From the NCBI GenBank assembly GCA_039680605.1, contig JBDKTA010000049.1, positions 62,001 through 126,000 on the forward strand: a stretch of 64,000 bases of DNA. The letters are read 5' to 3'. The stretch is from Planctomycetaceae bacterium. GTDB lineage: Bacteria; Planctomycetota; Phycisphaerae; SM23-33. The position numbers and the translations under genes were made by a program. The notes below the pieces were generated by a model. The model was given only the letters and a program-made list of their open reading frames with translations, was not told where the DNA came from and searched no databases. Numbering within the stretch: position 1 is the stretch's first letter; each line of letters opens with the position of its first letter. Positions 42,551 to 51,535 of the stretch are shown here, one piece after another.

Positions 42551-42580
42551 ATCTTACAGACAAATAGCGGCCAATATCAA
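42551..42580 (-). promoter_or_regulatory. Probable sigma70-type promoter of the DUF5703 gene
   Basis: On the minus strand: TTGATA (42580-42575), an 18-nt spacer, TAAGAT (42556-42551), about 37 nt before the start codon, in an AT-rich stretch. Confidence 0.45.
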
Positions 42581-42818
42581 CATAAGTCATTACTCTGCAA
42601 GATGTTAAATAGCGTAATCCGGTAAAGTTCCTCCCGCCGCCTTGCACTTCCCGCGAAGTAGCTGTGAAAAGTACAACAAAGTGCAAGGAAGAGCAAGTCA
42701 GCAGGAAAGACGCCAAGCCGCACGCGGGTACCCATGATCTCGTTGCAACGCCGGTGGTGACTCGTCAGGAGCAACAGCGCGCTTGCCTGGGGCGTTCATG
42801 TGAGTGTATCCTCACCCC
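42581..42818. other. Divergent gap between DUF5703 gene and tgt
   Basis: No gene is seen. A 9-bp inverted repeat CTTGCACTT (42641-42649) / AAGTGCAAG (42679-42687) could be an operator or terminator. The tgt promoter must lie here, but no convincing boxes were found. Confidence 0.4.
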
Positions 42819-44054
42819 ATGTTCAGCTTTCAGGTAGATAAGACTGACGGCCGCGCGCGGGCGGGCGTGCTGGCTACGGATCATGGGCAGGTGTCCACGC
42901 CGGTGTTCATGGCGGTCGGGACGGCGGGCACGGTCAAGGGCGTCACGCCGGGGCAGCTTCGCGCGTGCGGGGTGCAGATGGTGCTGGGCAACACGTACCA
43001 CTTGCTGCTGCGGCCGGGGCCCGATACCGTGGCGGCGCTGGGGGGGCTTCATACGATGATGGCCTGGGACGGGCCGATCCTTACCGACAGCGGGGGGTAC
43101 CAGGTCTTCTCGCTGGCGCACCTGCGCAAGATCGACGACCAGTGCGTGACCTTTCGTTCTCACATCGACGGCTCGGAGGTCATGCTCACGCCGCGGCGGG
43201 CCATCGAGGTGCAGCAGGCCCTGGGCGCCGACATCATCATGCAGCTCGACGAGTGCGCCCCCGGCGAAGCCGCCCGCGAGCAGGTGACCGAGGCCGTCCG
43301 CCGCAGCGCCCTGTGGGCCCAGTTGTGCAAAGAGGCCTGGCTGGGTGGCATGGCGACACGCGAAGCGGGTCGCCATGGGGACGCCGCTGGAGGCGGAAGC
43401 GTGTGCAGCCAAACGCGCGGGGCAAGCTCCGCCGCTAAAACGGGGGGGCAGGCGTTGTTCGGCATTCAGCAGGGCGGGGTGCATCTGGACCTGCGGGCCG
43501 AGTCGGCCGCTCGCCTGGTCGAGCTGGACCTGCCCGGCTACGCCATCGGCGGGCTCAGCGTGGGCGAGGGTCACGAGCCGATGGTGGCTGTGCTGGAGGC
43601 GATCCACGAGCAGTTCCCCGCCGACCGCCCGCGGTACCTGATGGGCGTGGGCGAACCACGCGACATCCTGGCGGCGGTGCTGCGCGGGGTGGACATGTTC
43701 GACTGCGTCTTGCCCACCCGCAACGCCCGAAACGCCCAGGCCTTCACCTGGGGCGGCCGCATGCGGCTGCGGAACGCCCGCTACGCCAACGACCGCTCGC
43801 CCCTCGACGCCGCCTGCGACTGCTACACCTGCGCCAACTTCAGCCGCGGGACGATCCGCCACCTGTTCATGGCCGGCGAGATGCTCGGGCCGACGCTGAT
43901 GACGATTCACAACCTGCACTTTTTTTCGCAGTTCATGGCCGCCATCCGCGGCGCGATCGTCGAAGGGAACCTGGAACTGCGTGCGCGGCAGTGGCTGGCG
44001 GCGATGGAGGCGGGCAATGAGAGTTCGAAGTTCGAAGGTCGAAGTTCGAAGTGA
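42819..44054 (+). CDS. tgt: Queuine tRNA-ribosyltransferase (tRNA-guanine transglycosylase) with in-frame repeat insertion
   Basis: The product is 411 residues from ATG 42819 (MFSFQVDKTDGRARAG). It exchanges guanine-34 for preQ1/queuine in GUN-anticodon tRNAs. Key features: VGTAGTVKGVTP, Asp90 in LTDSGGYQVFSL, nucleophile Asp295 in DMFDCVLPTRNARNAQAF, and the zinc site Cys333/Cys335/Cys338 (CDCYTC) with a His near 364 (MTIHN). Between KEAW and GGQALFGIQQGG there are 34 extra codons (residues 175-208) derived from two palindromic repeats; normal enzymes have only about 8-12 residues in this surface loop. The last 11 residues (ESSKFEGRSSK) and the stop codon come from a third repeat word. All catalytic residues are intact, so it is expected to be active. 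yajC follows, the classical neighbour. Confidence 0.95.
   Translation: MFSFQVDKTDGRARAGVLATDHGQVSTPVFMAVGTAGTVKGVTPGQLRACGVQMVLGNTYHLLLRPGPDTVAALGGLHTMMAWDGPILTDSGGYQVFSLAHLRKIDDQCVTFRSHIDGSEVMLTPRRAIEVQQALGADIIMQLDECAPGEAAREQVTEAVRRSALWAQLCKEAWLGGMATREAGRHGDAAGGGSVCSQTRGASSAAKTGGQALFGIQQGGVHLDLRAESAARLVELDLPGYAIGGLSVGEGHEPMVAVLEAIHEQFPADRPRYLMGVGEPRDILAAVLRGVDMFDCVLPTRNARNAQAFTWGGRMRLRNARYANDRSPLDAACDCYTCANFSRGTIRHLFMAGEMLGPTLMTIHNLHFFSQFMAAIRGAIVEGNLELRARQWLAAMEAGNESSKFEGRSSK
43341..43442. repeat. 102-nt in-frame insertion in tgt made of family C and family D palindromes
   Basis: Positions 43343-43380 are a family C hairpin (GGTGGCATGGCGACACGCGA..TCGCCATGG), identical in its core to 14085-14121. 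Positions 43411-43440 are a family D unit (ACGCGCGGGGCAAGCTCCGC..), the complement of 17713-17740. A GGCGGAAGC spacer joins them. The length is a multiple of three with no stop in the tgt frame. Confidence 0.9.
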
Positions 44055-44104
44055 GAAGCGGCGAGCCAGAGTCGGTGCCCGTATCGCTTCGAACTTCGAA
44101 CTGT
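44021..44104. repeat. TTCGAAGTTCGAAGG inverted repeat (family L) spanning the tgt stop
   Basis: The left arm 44023-44051 repeats GTTCGAAGTTCGAAGG; the right arm 44088-44102 is CTTCGAACTTCGAACT. A related CTCGAAGGTCGAAGATCG follows at 44133-44150. It encodes the last codons of tgt and may form a terminator-like stem in the tgt-yajC gap. Confidence 0.8.
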
Positions 44105-44174
44105 TCTTATGCCCGGTTCTCTGGTACACTTCCTCGAAGGTCGAAGATCGACCGCGATAGAAAGGGACTACGAA

Positions 44175-44675
44175 ATGCGGATGACGGTTGCGGCACTTGC
44201 AATTGGACTACTGATGACAGCCTTGGCCGGAGCGGTTCACGCCCAGCAGCCGGCTGACAATCTGGGCAATGGCCAACCGGCCACGGCCCCTCAGACTCCT
44301 CAGCTTCAGCCGGCGCCGGCCGGACAAACCAACGGCGCGACGCAGCCGGCGACTGGAACGCCGGAGTCGCCGGCGCAGGGCGATAAGGGTTCAGGCCCAT
44401 TCATCTGGGTGATGCTCGGCGCGGTGGTGCTGATGTGGTTGTTCATGGGGCGCAACAAGAAGAAGCAGGCGGCCAAGAAGCAGGAGATGCTGTCGAACCT
44501 CAAGAAGGGCGACCGCGTGACCAGCATCGGCGGGATCATCGGCAGCGTCGTCGAGGTGCGCGAAGACGAAGTCGTGCTCAAGATCGACGACAACAGCCGC
44601 CTGCACCTGGCACGCTGGGCCATCCGCGGCGTTGGGGATGAGTCCAAGCAGGAAGACCCCCAGGCGAAACGTTAA
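44175..44675 (+). CDS. yajC: Preprotein translocase subunit YajC
   Basis: The product is 166 residues from ATG 44175, with AAAGGGA 9 nt upstream. The C-terminal part is a standard YajC: one membrane helix (FIWVMLGAVVLMWLFMG), then RNKKKQAAKKQEMLSNLKKG, DRVTSIGGIIGSVVEVREDE and VVLKIDDNSRLHLARWAI. It is an accessory of SecDF-YajC in protein export. It is longer than the usual 110 residues because an N-terminal signal-like helix (VAALAIGLLMTALAGAVHAQ) and a Pro/Gln/Ala linker (about 25-70) precede the helix. The gene follows tgt as in many bacteria, but secD/secF are not next to it here. Confidence 0.93.
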   Translation: MRMTVAALAIGLLMTALAGAVHAQQPADNLGNGQPATAPQTPQLQPAPAGQTNGATQPATGTPESPAQGDKGSGPFIWVMLGAVVLMWLFMGRNKKKQAAKKQEMLSNLKKGDRVTSIGGIIGSVVEVREDEVVLKIDDNSRLHLARWAIRGVGDESKQEDPQAKR

Positions 44676-44695
44676 GCCGCTTCGGTTGTAGAAAA

Positions 44696-44844
44696 AACCG
44701 AGGACGAGGACGAGGACGAAGTGTCACTCTGCGTCAGTCCCGCGCCCGTTCATGGCGACCCGCTTCGCGTGTCGCCATGCCACCCGGCGCATCCAACCAT
44801 CCAACCATCCATCCATCCATCCATCCATCCCGCCATTCCGCCAT
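44696..44844. repeat. Short tandem repeats and an inverted-orientation family C palindrome after yajC
   Basis: GAGGAC/GACGAG units at 44700-44720, a family C element at 44751-44785 (CATGGCGACCCGCTTCGCGTGTCGCCATG), and a CATC microsatellite at about 44795-44832 (nine or so near-perfect units). The kinase stop codon follows at 44845. Confidence 0.8.
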
Positions 44845-47790
44845 TCATTGTTGGCCGGTGGCTTGTTTTGCGCAGCGTCGGATGGTGGCTACCAGCACGT
44901 CGGAGGCGCCACTCTTGGTCAGGTATTCGGCCGCTCCGGCGTCGCGCATGGCTTGGGCCTGCTCGGCCTGGTCGAACATGGACAGGCCGATGATCTGGAT
45001 GTGCGGCAGCTCGGCGTGGAGGACTCGCGTGGCTTCGATGCCGTTCATGCCCGGCATGGAGATGTCCATCAGCACCACGTCCGGGCGGAGTTGGCGGACG
45101 ATCTCGATAGCGGCATGACCGTCGGAAGCCTCGCCGACAATCTCCAGATCGGGCTCTTCTTTGAGCAGCAGGACAAGACCCTGGCGCAGCACGATATGGT
45201 CATCGACCAGGACAACGCGGATCTTGTCCTGAGCGTCCTGGCAGGGATGGGGGATGGTGGCTGAGCCCTGCCCCGCCCGCTCCGGTGGCAGTTGGCTTTG
45301 GGGCTCGATCGCCGTCGCGGCTTCAAGCGTGATGCGGCAGCCCCGCCCGGGGGCGCTGTCGATCTCCATCCTGCCGCCCAGAAGCCCCAGGCGCTCGGAG
45401 ATGCTGAAGAGGCCAAAGCCCGCCGGCGCCGCACCGACGGGAAGCGAGCCGGGTTCGAACCCGGCCCCTTCATCGGAGACGACGATCTGCACAAAGCCCT
45501 GCATCCGCGACACCCGCACGGTTGCCGATTTGACGGCGGCATGCTTGGCGACGTTGAACAGGAGCTCGCGCGTGGCCTGAAAGAGCAGGACCTTGATGTC
45601 CTCTTCCATCTCCGGCGCCGCCCCCTGAACGTCCAGTTCCACCGTCAACGCGTGCTTCTCCTGCATCCACCGCGCCAGCCACTCCATCGCCGCGATAAGC
45701 CCGCCCTGGTGAAGGATGGGCGGGCTCAGTTCGGCAGTGAGCGAGCGCGAGGTCTCGATGGAATCGTTCAGCAGCTCGTTGACGTTGGAAGCCGTCGCGC
45801 GCGTGACGGGGTCCAGCGACCGCTCCAGCACGGCCAGGCGGAATTTCGCCCCGGCCAGCAACTGCTGGAGGCCGTCGTGGAGCACCTGGGCGAGGCGTCC
45901 GCGTTCGCGCTGCTCGGTCAGAGCCAGCTCAGACGCCAGGCGAGCCAACTGCTGGGAACGGAGGTGCAGTTCGCGCGTGCGTTCCTGCACCCGCCGCTCG
46001 AGCTCTTCCTTGGATTGGCGCAGGACGCCTTCGGCCTGCTTCTGCGACGTGATGTTGAGGTGCGTGATGACCGCTCCGGTTTTGCCCGCGGCGCCCAGCG
46101 GCACCACGGTCATCATGAACCATCGCTGCTGGCTGGGACTGTGGCAGGGATACTCCAGCGTGAACTGCTCCTGGCGTCCGTTGAGGACTGCTTCGATACC
46201 GGCCAGGGCTTTGGCGGCGTCGCCGGCCTCGGGCGAGGTCGTGTCGATGGCGCGGCGGCAGACGGCGCAGTAATTGGCGCCCACCGCCACGGCGGGGGAG
46301 TTGGAGGCGTCGTTGGCGTCGGCGAATTCCATCCAGGCCTGGTTGACTGCGATGATATCGCCGCGGGTGTCGATCACGGCGATATGCGCGGGCAGGGCCT
46401 GCAGGGTCTGGCGATTGAGCTCCTCGGCCTTGCGTATTTCTTCCTGGGCGTTCCTGGCCTGGGTGATGTCTTCGGTGAACATGACGATGCCGCCGACGGC
46501 GCCGCAGCTTAGATGCCAGGGATGGATCTCCCATCGAATCCATTGCACGCTGCCGTCGGTGCGTGGAAAGGGGTCTTCCTCGGCCCGCTCCACCGCGCCC
46601 TGGAGGCAGCGCTGGTGGATCTGCTTCCATCGCTGGGGTATCTCGGGCAGGACCTCGTAGTGGCTGCGCCCGTGCAGGTCCTGCCCGGCCAAGCCGTAGT
46701 CCGCCACCCAGCGCTGGCTGGCGGCGACGTATCGCATCTGCGTGTCGAACATGGCGATGGCCGCCGGGGCGTGCTGGACGAACAGGCGCAGTTGCTCCTC
46801 GCGCTGCCGCAGCAGCGACTGGGTCTCGATGCGGTGCATCGCGTCGGCGACCAGATTCGCCACCGACTCCATCACGCCGATCTCTTCAACGCTGAAGCGG
46901 GGGCGCCGCGCGGTTCCAAACGACAGCGTGCCGATGAGCGTGTCGTGGACCAGCAGCGGGTGGCAACAGTACGCCTCGATGCCATAGGACCTCACCAGGT
47001 CCGTCCGCGGGTCGGCGCCGGCGGCGATGTTTTCGGCGATGACCCGCTGCCGGTCGCGCGCGACGCAACCGCAGACGGCCACGCCGTAGTCCAGCCACTC
47101 GATCCGACGCGCCTCATCGGCGTCGATCCCCGCGCAAGTGTTGAGGTGCAGCCGCCCGCTCTCCTCGTCGGCCAGGAAGTTGAAGAACACCTGGCAATCC
47201 AGAAAGTCCATCACCTGCAGGCAGAGATCATCGAGCAGTCCGCGGGGGTCGTCGCTTTGGAGGAGCCTGGCGGCCGTCTGCGACAGCAGCGCGTTTCGCT
47301 GGTCGTTCCATCGCAGGGTTTCCTCGGTTCGTTTGCGTTCGGTGATGTCGACGGTGATGGCGACGCCGCCGGTGACGGCGCCATGTTGATCATGAACCGG
47401 CGCGGCAGACACCAGCGCAAACCACCGTTTGCCGCTGGGCAGCACCACTTCCAGTTCAACAGGCTCGATCTCGCGGTTCTCGGCGACGGCCCGCTGCAGG
47501 GGCAGGTCTGGCCCGGCCACCGGTTCGCCGTCGTGATAGTATCGGATCTGCCGCCCCGGCGCCACGGTGTCGCTCGCCGAGGCGGAAAGGTTATCCTGGG
47601 ACTGAACCTCGAACTGCGCCTGCGCGGCGGCATTGCCGACGACGTGTTTGCAGTCAGGGTCCAGGGAAAAGTTGACCCCGACCGGCAGGGCCTTGAGGAC
47701 GGCTTCGAGCCGCTGGTGAGCGTCGAAGGCCTCCTGCAGGAGCTGTTGAGCGTTTTGCTGTTCTTGGGGCTTTTGTTCTTCTGGACGCAT
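44845..47790 (-). CDS. Multi-PAS/GAF sensor histidine kinase (NarL-type DHp) with C-terminal receiver domain
   Basis: The product is 981 residues from ATG 47790; there is no strong ribosome binding site. Domain order: PAS (about 20-150; ETLRWNDQ at its end), GAF (about 165-325; DDLCLQVMDFLDCQVFFNFL), PAS (335-450; FVQHAPAAIAMFDTQMRYVA), PAS (455-590; LQALPAHIAVIDTRGDII), HisKA_3 dimerisation helix with His near 636 (ERGRLAQVLHDGLQQLLAG), HATPase (700-815; KHAAVKSATVRVSR, VSDEGAGFEP) and a receiver domain (850-970) with phospho-acceptor Asp in VVLMDISMPGMNG (about 907). No membrane segment is present, so it senses a cytoplasmic signal, possibly a ligand or redox state in GAF/PAS. The receiver is of the NarL type, but the DNA-binding output domain is absent, so another protein must carry the response. 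Confidence 0.93.
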   Translation of the reverse strand: MRPEEQKPQEQQNAQQLLQEAFDAHQRLEAVLKALPVGVNFSLDPDCKHVVGNAAAQAQFEVQSQDNLSASASDTVAPGRQIRYYHDGEPVAGPDLPLQRAVAENREIEPVELEVVLPSGKRWFALVSAAPVHDQHGAVTGGVAITVDITERKRTEETLRWNDQRNALLSQTAARLLQSDDPRGLLDDLCLQVMDFLDCQVFFNFLADEESGRLHLNTCAGIDADEARRIEWLDYGVAVCGCVARDRQRVIAENIAAGADPRTDLVRSYGIEAYCCHPLLVHDTLIGTLSFGTARRPRFSVEEIGVMESVANLVADAMHRIETQSLLRQREEQLRLFVQHAPAAIAMFDTQMRYVAASQRWVADYGLAGQDLHGRSHYEVLPEIPQRWKQIHQRCLQGAVERAEEDPFPRTDGSVQWIRWEIHPWHLSCGAVGGIVMFTEDITQARNAQEEIRKAEELNRQTLQALPAHIAVIDTRGDIIAVNQAWMEFADANDASNSPAVAVGANYCAVCRRAIDTTSPEAGDAAKALAGIEAVLNGRQEQFTLEYPCHSPSQQRWFMMTVVPLGAAGKTGAVITHLNITSQKQAEGVLRQSKEELERRVQERTRELHLRSQQLARLASELALTEQRERGRLAQVLHDGLQQLLAGAKFRLAVLERSLDPVTRATASNVNELLNDSIETSRSLTAELSPPILHQGGLIAAMEWLARWMQEKHALTVELDVQGAAPEMEEDIKVLLFQATRELLFNVAKHAAVKSATVRVSRMQGFVQIVVSDEGAGFEPGSLPVGAAPAGFGLFSISERLGLLGGRMEIDSAPGRGCRITLEAATAIEPQSQLPPERAGQGSATIPHPCQDAQDKIRVVLVDDHIVLRQGLVLLLKEEPDLEIVGEASDGHAAIEIVRQLRPDVVLMDISMPGMNGIEATRVLHAELPHIQIIGLSMFDQAEQAQAMRDAGAAEYLTKSGASDVLVATIRRCAKQATGQQ

Positions 47791-47845
47791 GAACTAATTA
47801 TCAGCGGCAAATTGTAAGCGTGATAAATATTTATTCAGAAAGTTT

Positions 47846-47873
47846 TTGACAGGGCCTTGGGGATTCGTATACT
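47846..47873 (+). promoter_or_regulatory. Strong sigma70-type promoter for tRNA-Thr/tuf
   Basis: TTGACA (47846-47851), a 16-nt spacer, TATACT (47868-47873): consensus -35 and five of six in the -10. About 130 nt of leader follow, with a hairpin GCACGGA-GTT-TCCGTGC at 47934-47950, before the tRNA at 48010. Confidence 0.75.
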
Positions 47874-48009
47874 AAACGATCTACCCCACAACCAATAGTA
47901 GCGGTTGTACCTATATCCGGCGGTGACCACGGGGCACGGAGTTTCCGTGCGCCCGCGTTGTTGTTGTCGGTTCTGTCGAGGCTGCTGTTGGGTGGTGCTG
48001 CTGATGATC

Positions 48010-48081
<72 letters not shown>

Positions 48082-48288
48082 TTGATGACGGTCCGACCTG
48101 ACCGTCGCAGACAACGTAATGACAACATGGCCTGCGGATGAGGCCGACCAGGATCAGGCGCTCCTGCCATGGGGCCTGCCCGGTGAATGAATAAGGTAAG
48201 CAGCGACCGATCCGCCGGTCGCCCAAGAAACGTTTTGAACACGACTCCAGTATAGTCAGGTTCATCAGGCACAGAGGAGCAAAACGCA

Positions 48289-49494
<1,206 letters not shown>

Positions 49495-49497
49495 CTC

Positions 49498-49665
49498 ATG
49501 GCCAAATCCAAGGCCCGAGAATATGTGTGGCTTCAGTGCAACGACTGCGGCGCGTTGAACTACCGTACGGAAGTCAATGTGCAAGGCGGCTCGCCCAAGT
49601 TGGTGCTGAAGAGGTATTGTCCGGTAAGCAGGACGCACACCGAACATAAGATCAAGAGGAAATAG
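49498..49665 (+). CDS. rpmG: Ribosomal protein L33
   Basis: The product is 55 residues from ATG 49498 (MAKSKAREYVWLQCNDCG), three bases after the tuf stop. It is a zinc-ribbon-type L33 of the large subunit. The first Cys pair CNDC (14, 17) is present, and a third Cys is in RYCPVSRTHT, but the expected fourth Cys of the second CxxC is Ser. It may therefore bind zinc weakly or not at all, or use another ligand. The 3' end HTEHKIKRK is typical. Its place between tuf and tRNA-Trp/secE is the classic gene order. Confidence 0.95.
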   Translation: MAKSKAREYVWLQCNDCGALNYRTEVNVQGGSPKLVLKRYCPVSRTHTEHKIKRK

Positions 49666-49673
49666 CAAAAACC

Positions 49674-49730
49674 AGATCCTCGATCCTAGGTCCCAGATCC
49701 TAGGATCGAGGATCTAGGATCTAGGATCTT
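49674..49730. repeat. Perfect 17-bp inverted repeat with GATCCTAGG words (family G)
   Basis: AGATCCTCGATCCTAGG (49674-49690), loop TCCCAGAT, CCTAGGATCGAGGATCT (49699-49715), then further GATCTAGGAT copies to 49730. It occupies the whole rpmG to tRNA-Trp gap. A second locus of the same words is at 51386. Confidence 0.92.
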
Positions 49731-49741
49731 CTTCTGAAGAT

Positions 49742-49814
49742 ACGGCAGTAGCTCAATCGGTAGAGCAGCGGTCTCCAAAACCGCAGGTTCGGGGTTCAAG
49801 TCCTCGCTGCCGTG
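49742..49814 (+). tRNA. tRNA-Trp (anticodon CCA)
   Basis: Acceptor ACGGCAG/CTGCCGT, D-arm GCTC..GAGC, anticodon stem GCGGT/ACCGC with loop CTCCAAA (anticodon CCA), T-arm CGGGG-TTCAAGT-CCTCG with one G-T pair, and discriminator G. It lies just before secE, as in many bacteria. Confidence 0.97.
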
Positions 49815-49859
49815 GTGGTGAGACCGACGGTGCAGGACGACTTACTGAGGTAGACCAGC

Positions 49860-50273
49860 GTGGCGTTCGAAATCTACAAGCCCGGTCAGGGCAAGTATAC
49901 GAGAGTCGTGACGTTCGTGGCGGTGATGTGCCTGGGCATCATCGGGGCCTACCAGCTCAGCAACACGCTGTCGGGTCTGCCGGACAAGATCGCCGGGATC
50001 TCCATGAAGATCTATCTCCAGTACGGGATTCCGACGGTGCTGGTGGCGCTGCTGGGACTGTTGATGTTCCACATCGTCAACCGCGTCCGGTCGGCGGACT
50101 TTCTGATCGCTACCGAAGGCGAGATGAAGAAGGTCGCCTGGTCGTCTCGCAAAGAGATCGTCGGCTCGACGAAGGTGGTCATCGTGACTTCCTTCATTAT
50201 CGCAGCGCTGCTGTTCGGGGTGGACTGGCTGTTCGTCGTCCTGTTCCAGAAGATCGGCCTGCTTCAGATGTAG
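49860..50273 (+). CDS. secE: Preprotein translocase subunit SecE
   Basis: The product is 137 residues from GTG 49860 (MAFEIYKPGQGKYTRV). SecE stabilises the SecY channel. The conserved core is near the C-terminus: FLIATEGEMKKVAWSSRKEI, then STKVVIVTSFIIAALLFGVD and the last membrane helix. Two extra hydrophobic segments (VVTFVAVMCLGIIGAYQL and IPTVLVALLGLLMFHIV) precede it, making a three-helix SecE like that of E. coli and longer than the minimal 60-residue form. A GAGG about 12 nt upstream supports the GTG start. nusG begins 29 nt after its stop. Confidence 0.96.
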   Translation: MAFEIYKPGQGKYTRVVTFVAVMCLGIIGAYQLSNTLSGLPDKIAGISMKIYLQYGIPTVLVALLGLLMFHIVNRVRSADFLIATEGEMKKVAWSSRKEIVGSTKVVIVTSFIIAALLFGVDWLFVVLFQKIGLLQM

Positions 50274-50302
50274 TGGGACCGGGCAACCAAGGGAATGTCT
50301 CT

Positions 50303-50857
50303 ATGGCCAAGCAATGGTACGTGTTGCGGGTGGCGTCCAATAAAGAGGAATCCGTCCGCGATGCCCTGGAACGTAAAGTCAAGATCGAGGGCCTCGATGA
50401 CCGCATCGGGCGCATCCTGGTCCCGACGGAACGGCGCCCCAGCCCGCGCGGACGCGCCGGCGAAAAGAAATACGTCGAACGCAAGATGTACCCCGGGTAC
50501 GTCTTCGTCGAGATGGAACTGGGCGAGGATGGACGAATCGGCGAAGAGGCCTGGTTCCTCATCCGCGAAACCTCCGGCGTGGGCGACTTCATAGGCGAGG
50601 CCGGAAGGCCCACCCCCATGAAGGGCGCCGACGTCGACAAGATGCTCATGCAGGTGCAGCAGGCCCAGGAAGGCGCGCCGGTTACCGTTGAGTTCGCCAA
50701 GGGCGACGCGGTCAAGATCAAGGAAGGCGCGTTCGAAAACTTCGAAGGCTCCGTCGACGAAGTGCTCGCCGACAAGGGCCTGGTGCGCGTGATCGTGACG
50801 ATCTTCGGCCGACCCACCCCGGTCGAGCTGGAATACTGGCAGGTGGAAAAAACCTAA
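50303..50857 (+). CDS. nusG: Transcription termination/antitermination protein NusG
   Basis: The product is 184 residues from ATG 50303 (MAKQWYVLRVASNKEESVRD), AAGGGA about 10 nt upstream. NGN domain (about 1-115): WYVLRVASNKEE, KYVERKMYPGYVFVEMEL, WFLIRETSGVGDFIG. KOW domain (about 125-184): FAKGDAVKIKEGAFENFEGS and VTIFGRPTPVELEYWQVEK. It links RNA polymerase to Rho or the ribosome. A small basic/proline insert (ERRPSPRGRAGEKK) lies in the NGN domain before KYVERK. The gene sits between secE and rplK as usual. Confidence 0.97.
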   Translation: MAKQWYVLRVASNKEESVRDALERKVKIEGLDDRIGRILVPTERRPSPRGRAGEKKYVERKMYPGYVFVEMELGEDGRIGEEAWFLIRETSGVGDFIGEAGRPTPMKGADVDKMLMQVQQAQEGAPVTVEFAKGDAVKIKEGAFENFEGSVDEVLADKGLVRVIVTIFGRPTPVELEYWQVEKT

Positions 50858-50860
50858 CAA

Positions 50861-50921
50861 CGGAATTATGGAAGAACGGGAATCAGGCCTCGGGGCCAAA
50901 CCCCAGTATTCCAGCTTCCGG
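50861..50921. repeat. Imperfect inverted repeat with GGAATTATGGAAG words (family H-like)
   Basis: CGGAATTATGGAAGAACGGG on the left and CCCAGTATTCCAGCTTCCGG on the right, with CCTCGGGG/CCCC in the centre. It fills most of the nusG to rplK gap. Confidence 0.7.
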
Positions 50922-50954
50922 GTTTCGGCGTAACTTGGAAAAGATGAGGTTGAG

Positions 50955-51380
50955 ATGGCAAAAGTAATCGTAGCGAAGATCAAGCTCCAGGCCGCAGGCG
51001 GCCAGGCGACTCCGGCCCCGCCGATCGGTCCGGCGCTGGGTCAGCATAACGTCAACATCGGGCAGTTCGTCCAGCAGTTCAATGCCCAGACCAAGGAACT
51101 CAACGGCATGCCCGTGCCCGTCGAGATCACGGTCTACAAAGACAAGAGCTTTACGTTCATCGTCAAGAGCCCTCCGGCCGCGGCGCTGTTGAAAGAAGCA
51201 GCCCAGATCGCCTCGGGCTCGGGCGTTCCGAATAAAGAAAAAGTCGGTTCTGTCACGCGGGACCAGGTGCGAGCCATCGCCCAGCGCAAGATGGCCGACC
51301 TCAACGCCCGCAACATCGACCGGGCCGCCCGGATCATCGAAGGCACCGCCCGCAGCATGGGCGTGACGGTGAAAGACTAG
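50955..51380 (+). CDS. rplK: Ribosomal protein L11
   Basis: The product is 141 residues, the standard length. Signatures: [26 protein letters not shown]-type [34 protein letters not shown], the hinge, then [20 protein letters not shown] and [12 protein letters not shown] at the end. It binds the GTPase-associated centre of 23S rRNA with the L10-L7/L12 stalk. GAGG lies 5 nt before the ATG. The gap to rplA contains a family G repeat. Confidence 0.98.
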   Translation: MAKVIVAKIKLQAAGGQATPAPPIGPALGQHNVNIGQFVQQFNAQTKELNGMPVPVEITVYKDKSFTFIVKSPPAAALLKEAAQIASGSGVPNKEKVGSVTRDQVRAIAQRKMADLNARNIDRAARIIEGTARSMGVTVKD

Positions 51381-51385
51381 AAACG

Positions 51386-51430
51386 ATCCTAGATCCTAGA
51401 TCCTAGGTCCTAGGGCGGGAATCCCGAGGA
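51386..51430. repeat. GATCCTAGATCCTAGGTCCTAGG repeat (family G)
   Basis: These are the same words as 49674-49730, with partial inverted symmetry to GAGGATCGAGGACC (about 51426-51439). Further along the same gap, AGACCCGC-CT-GCGGGTCT (51499-51516) is another perfect hairpin upstream of rplA. Confidence 0.85.
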
Positions 51431-51535
51431 TCGAGGACCTGTTGTTGCCGCTTCGTGGCGGCCGGCCGTACCACGGGCCAAGAGCAGTGGGAGCCAATAG
51501 ACCCGCCTGCGGGTCTGGCGACAAAGGGAATCGAC

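Noticed and set aside
44795-44832. Regular CATC repeats as a possible CRISPR array
   Set aside because: The unit is only 4 nt with no spacers and no cas genes; it is a microsatellite. The larger palindromes are also not CRISPR because they are few per site and irregularly spaced.
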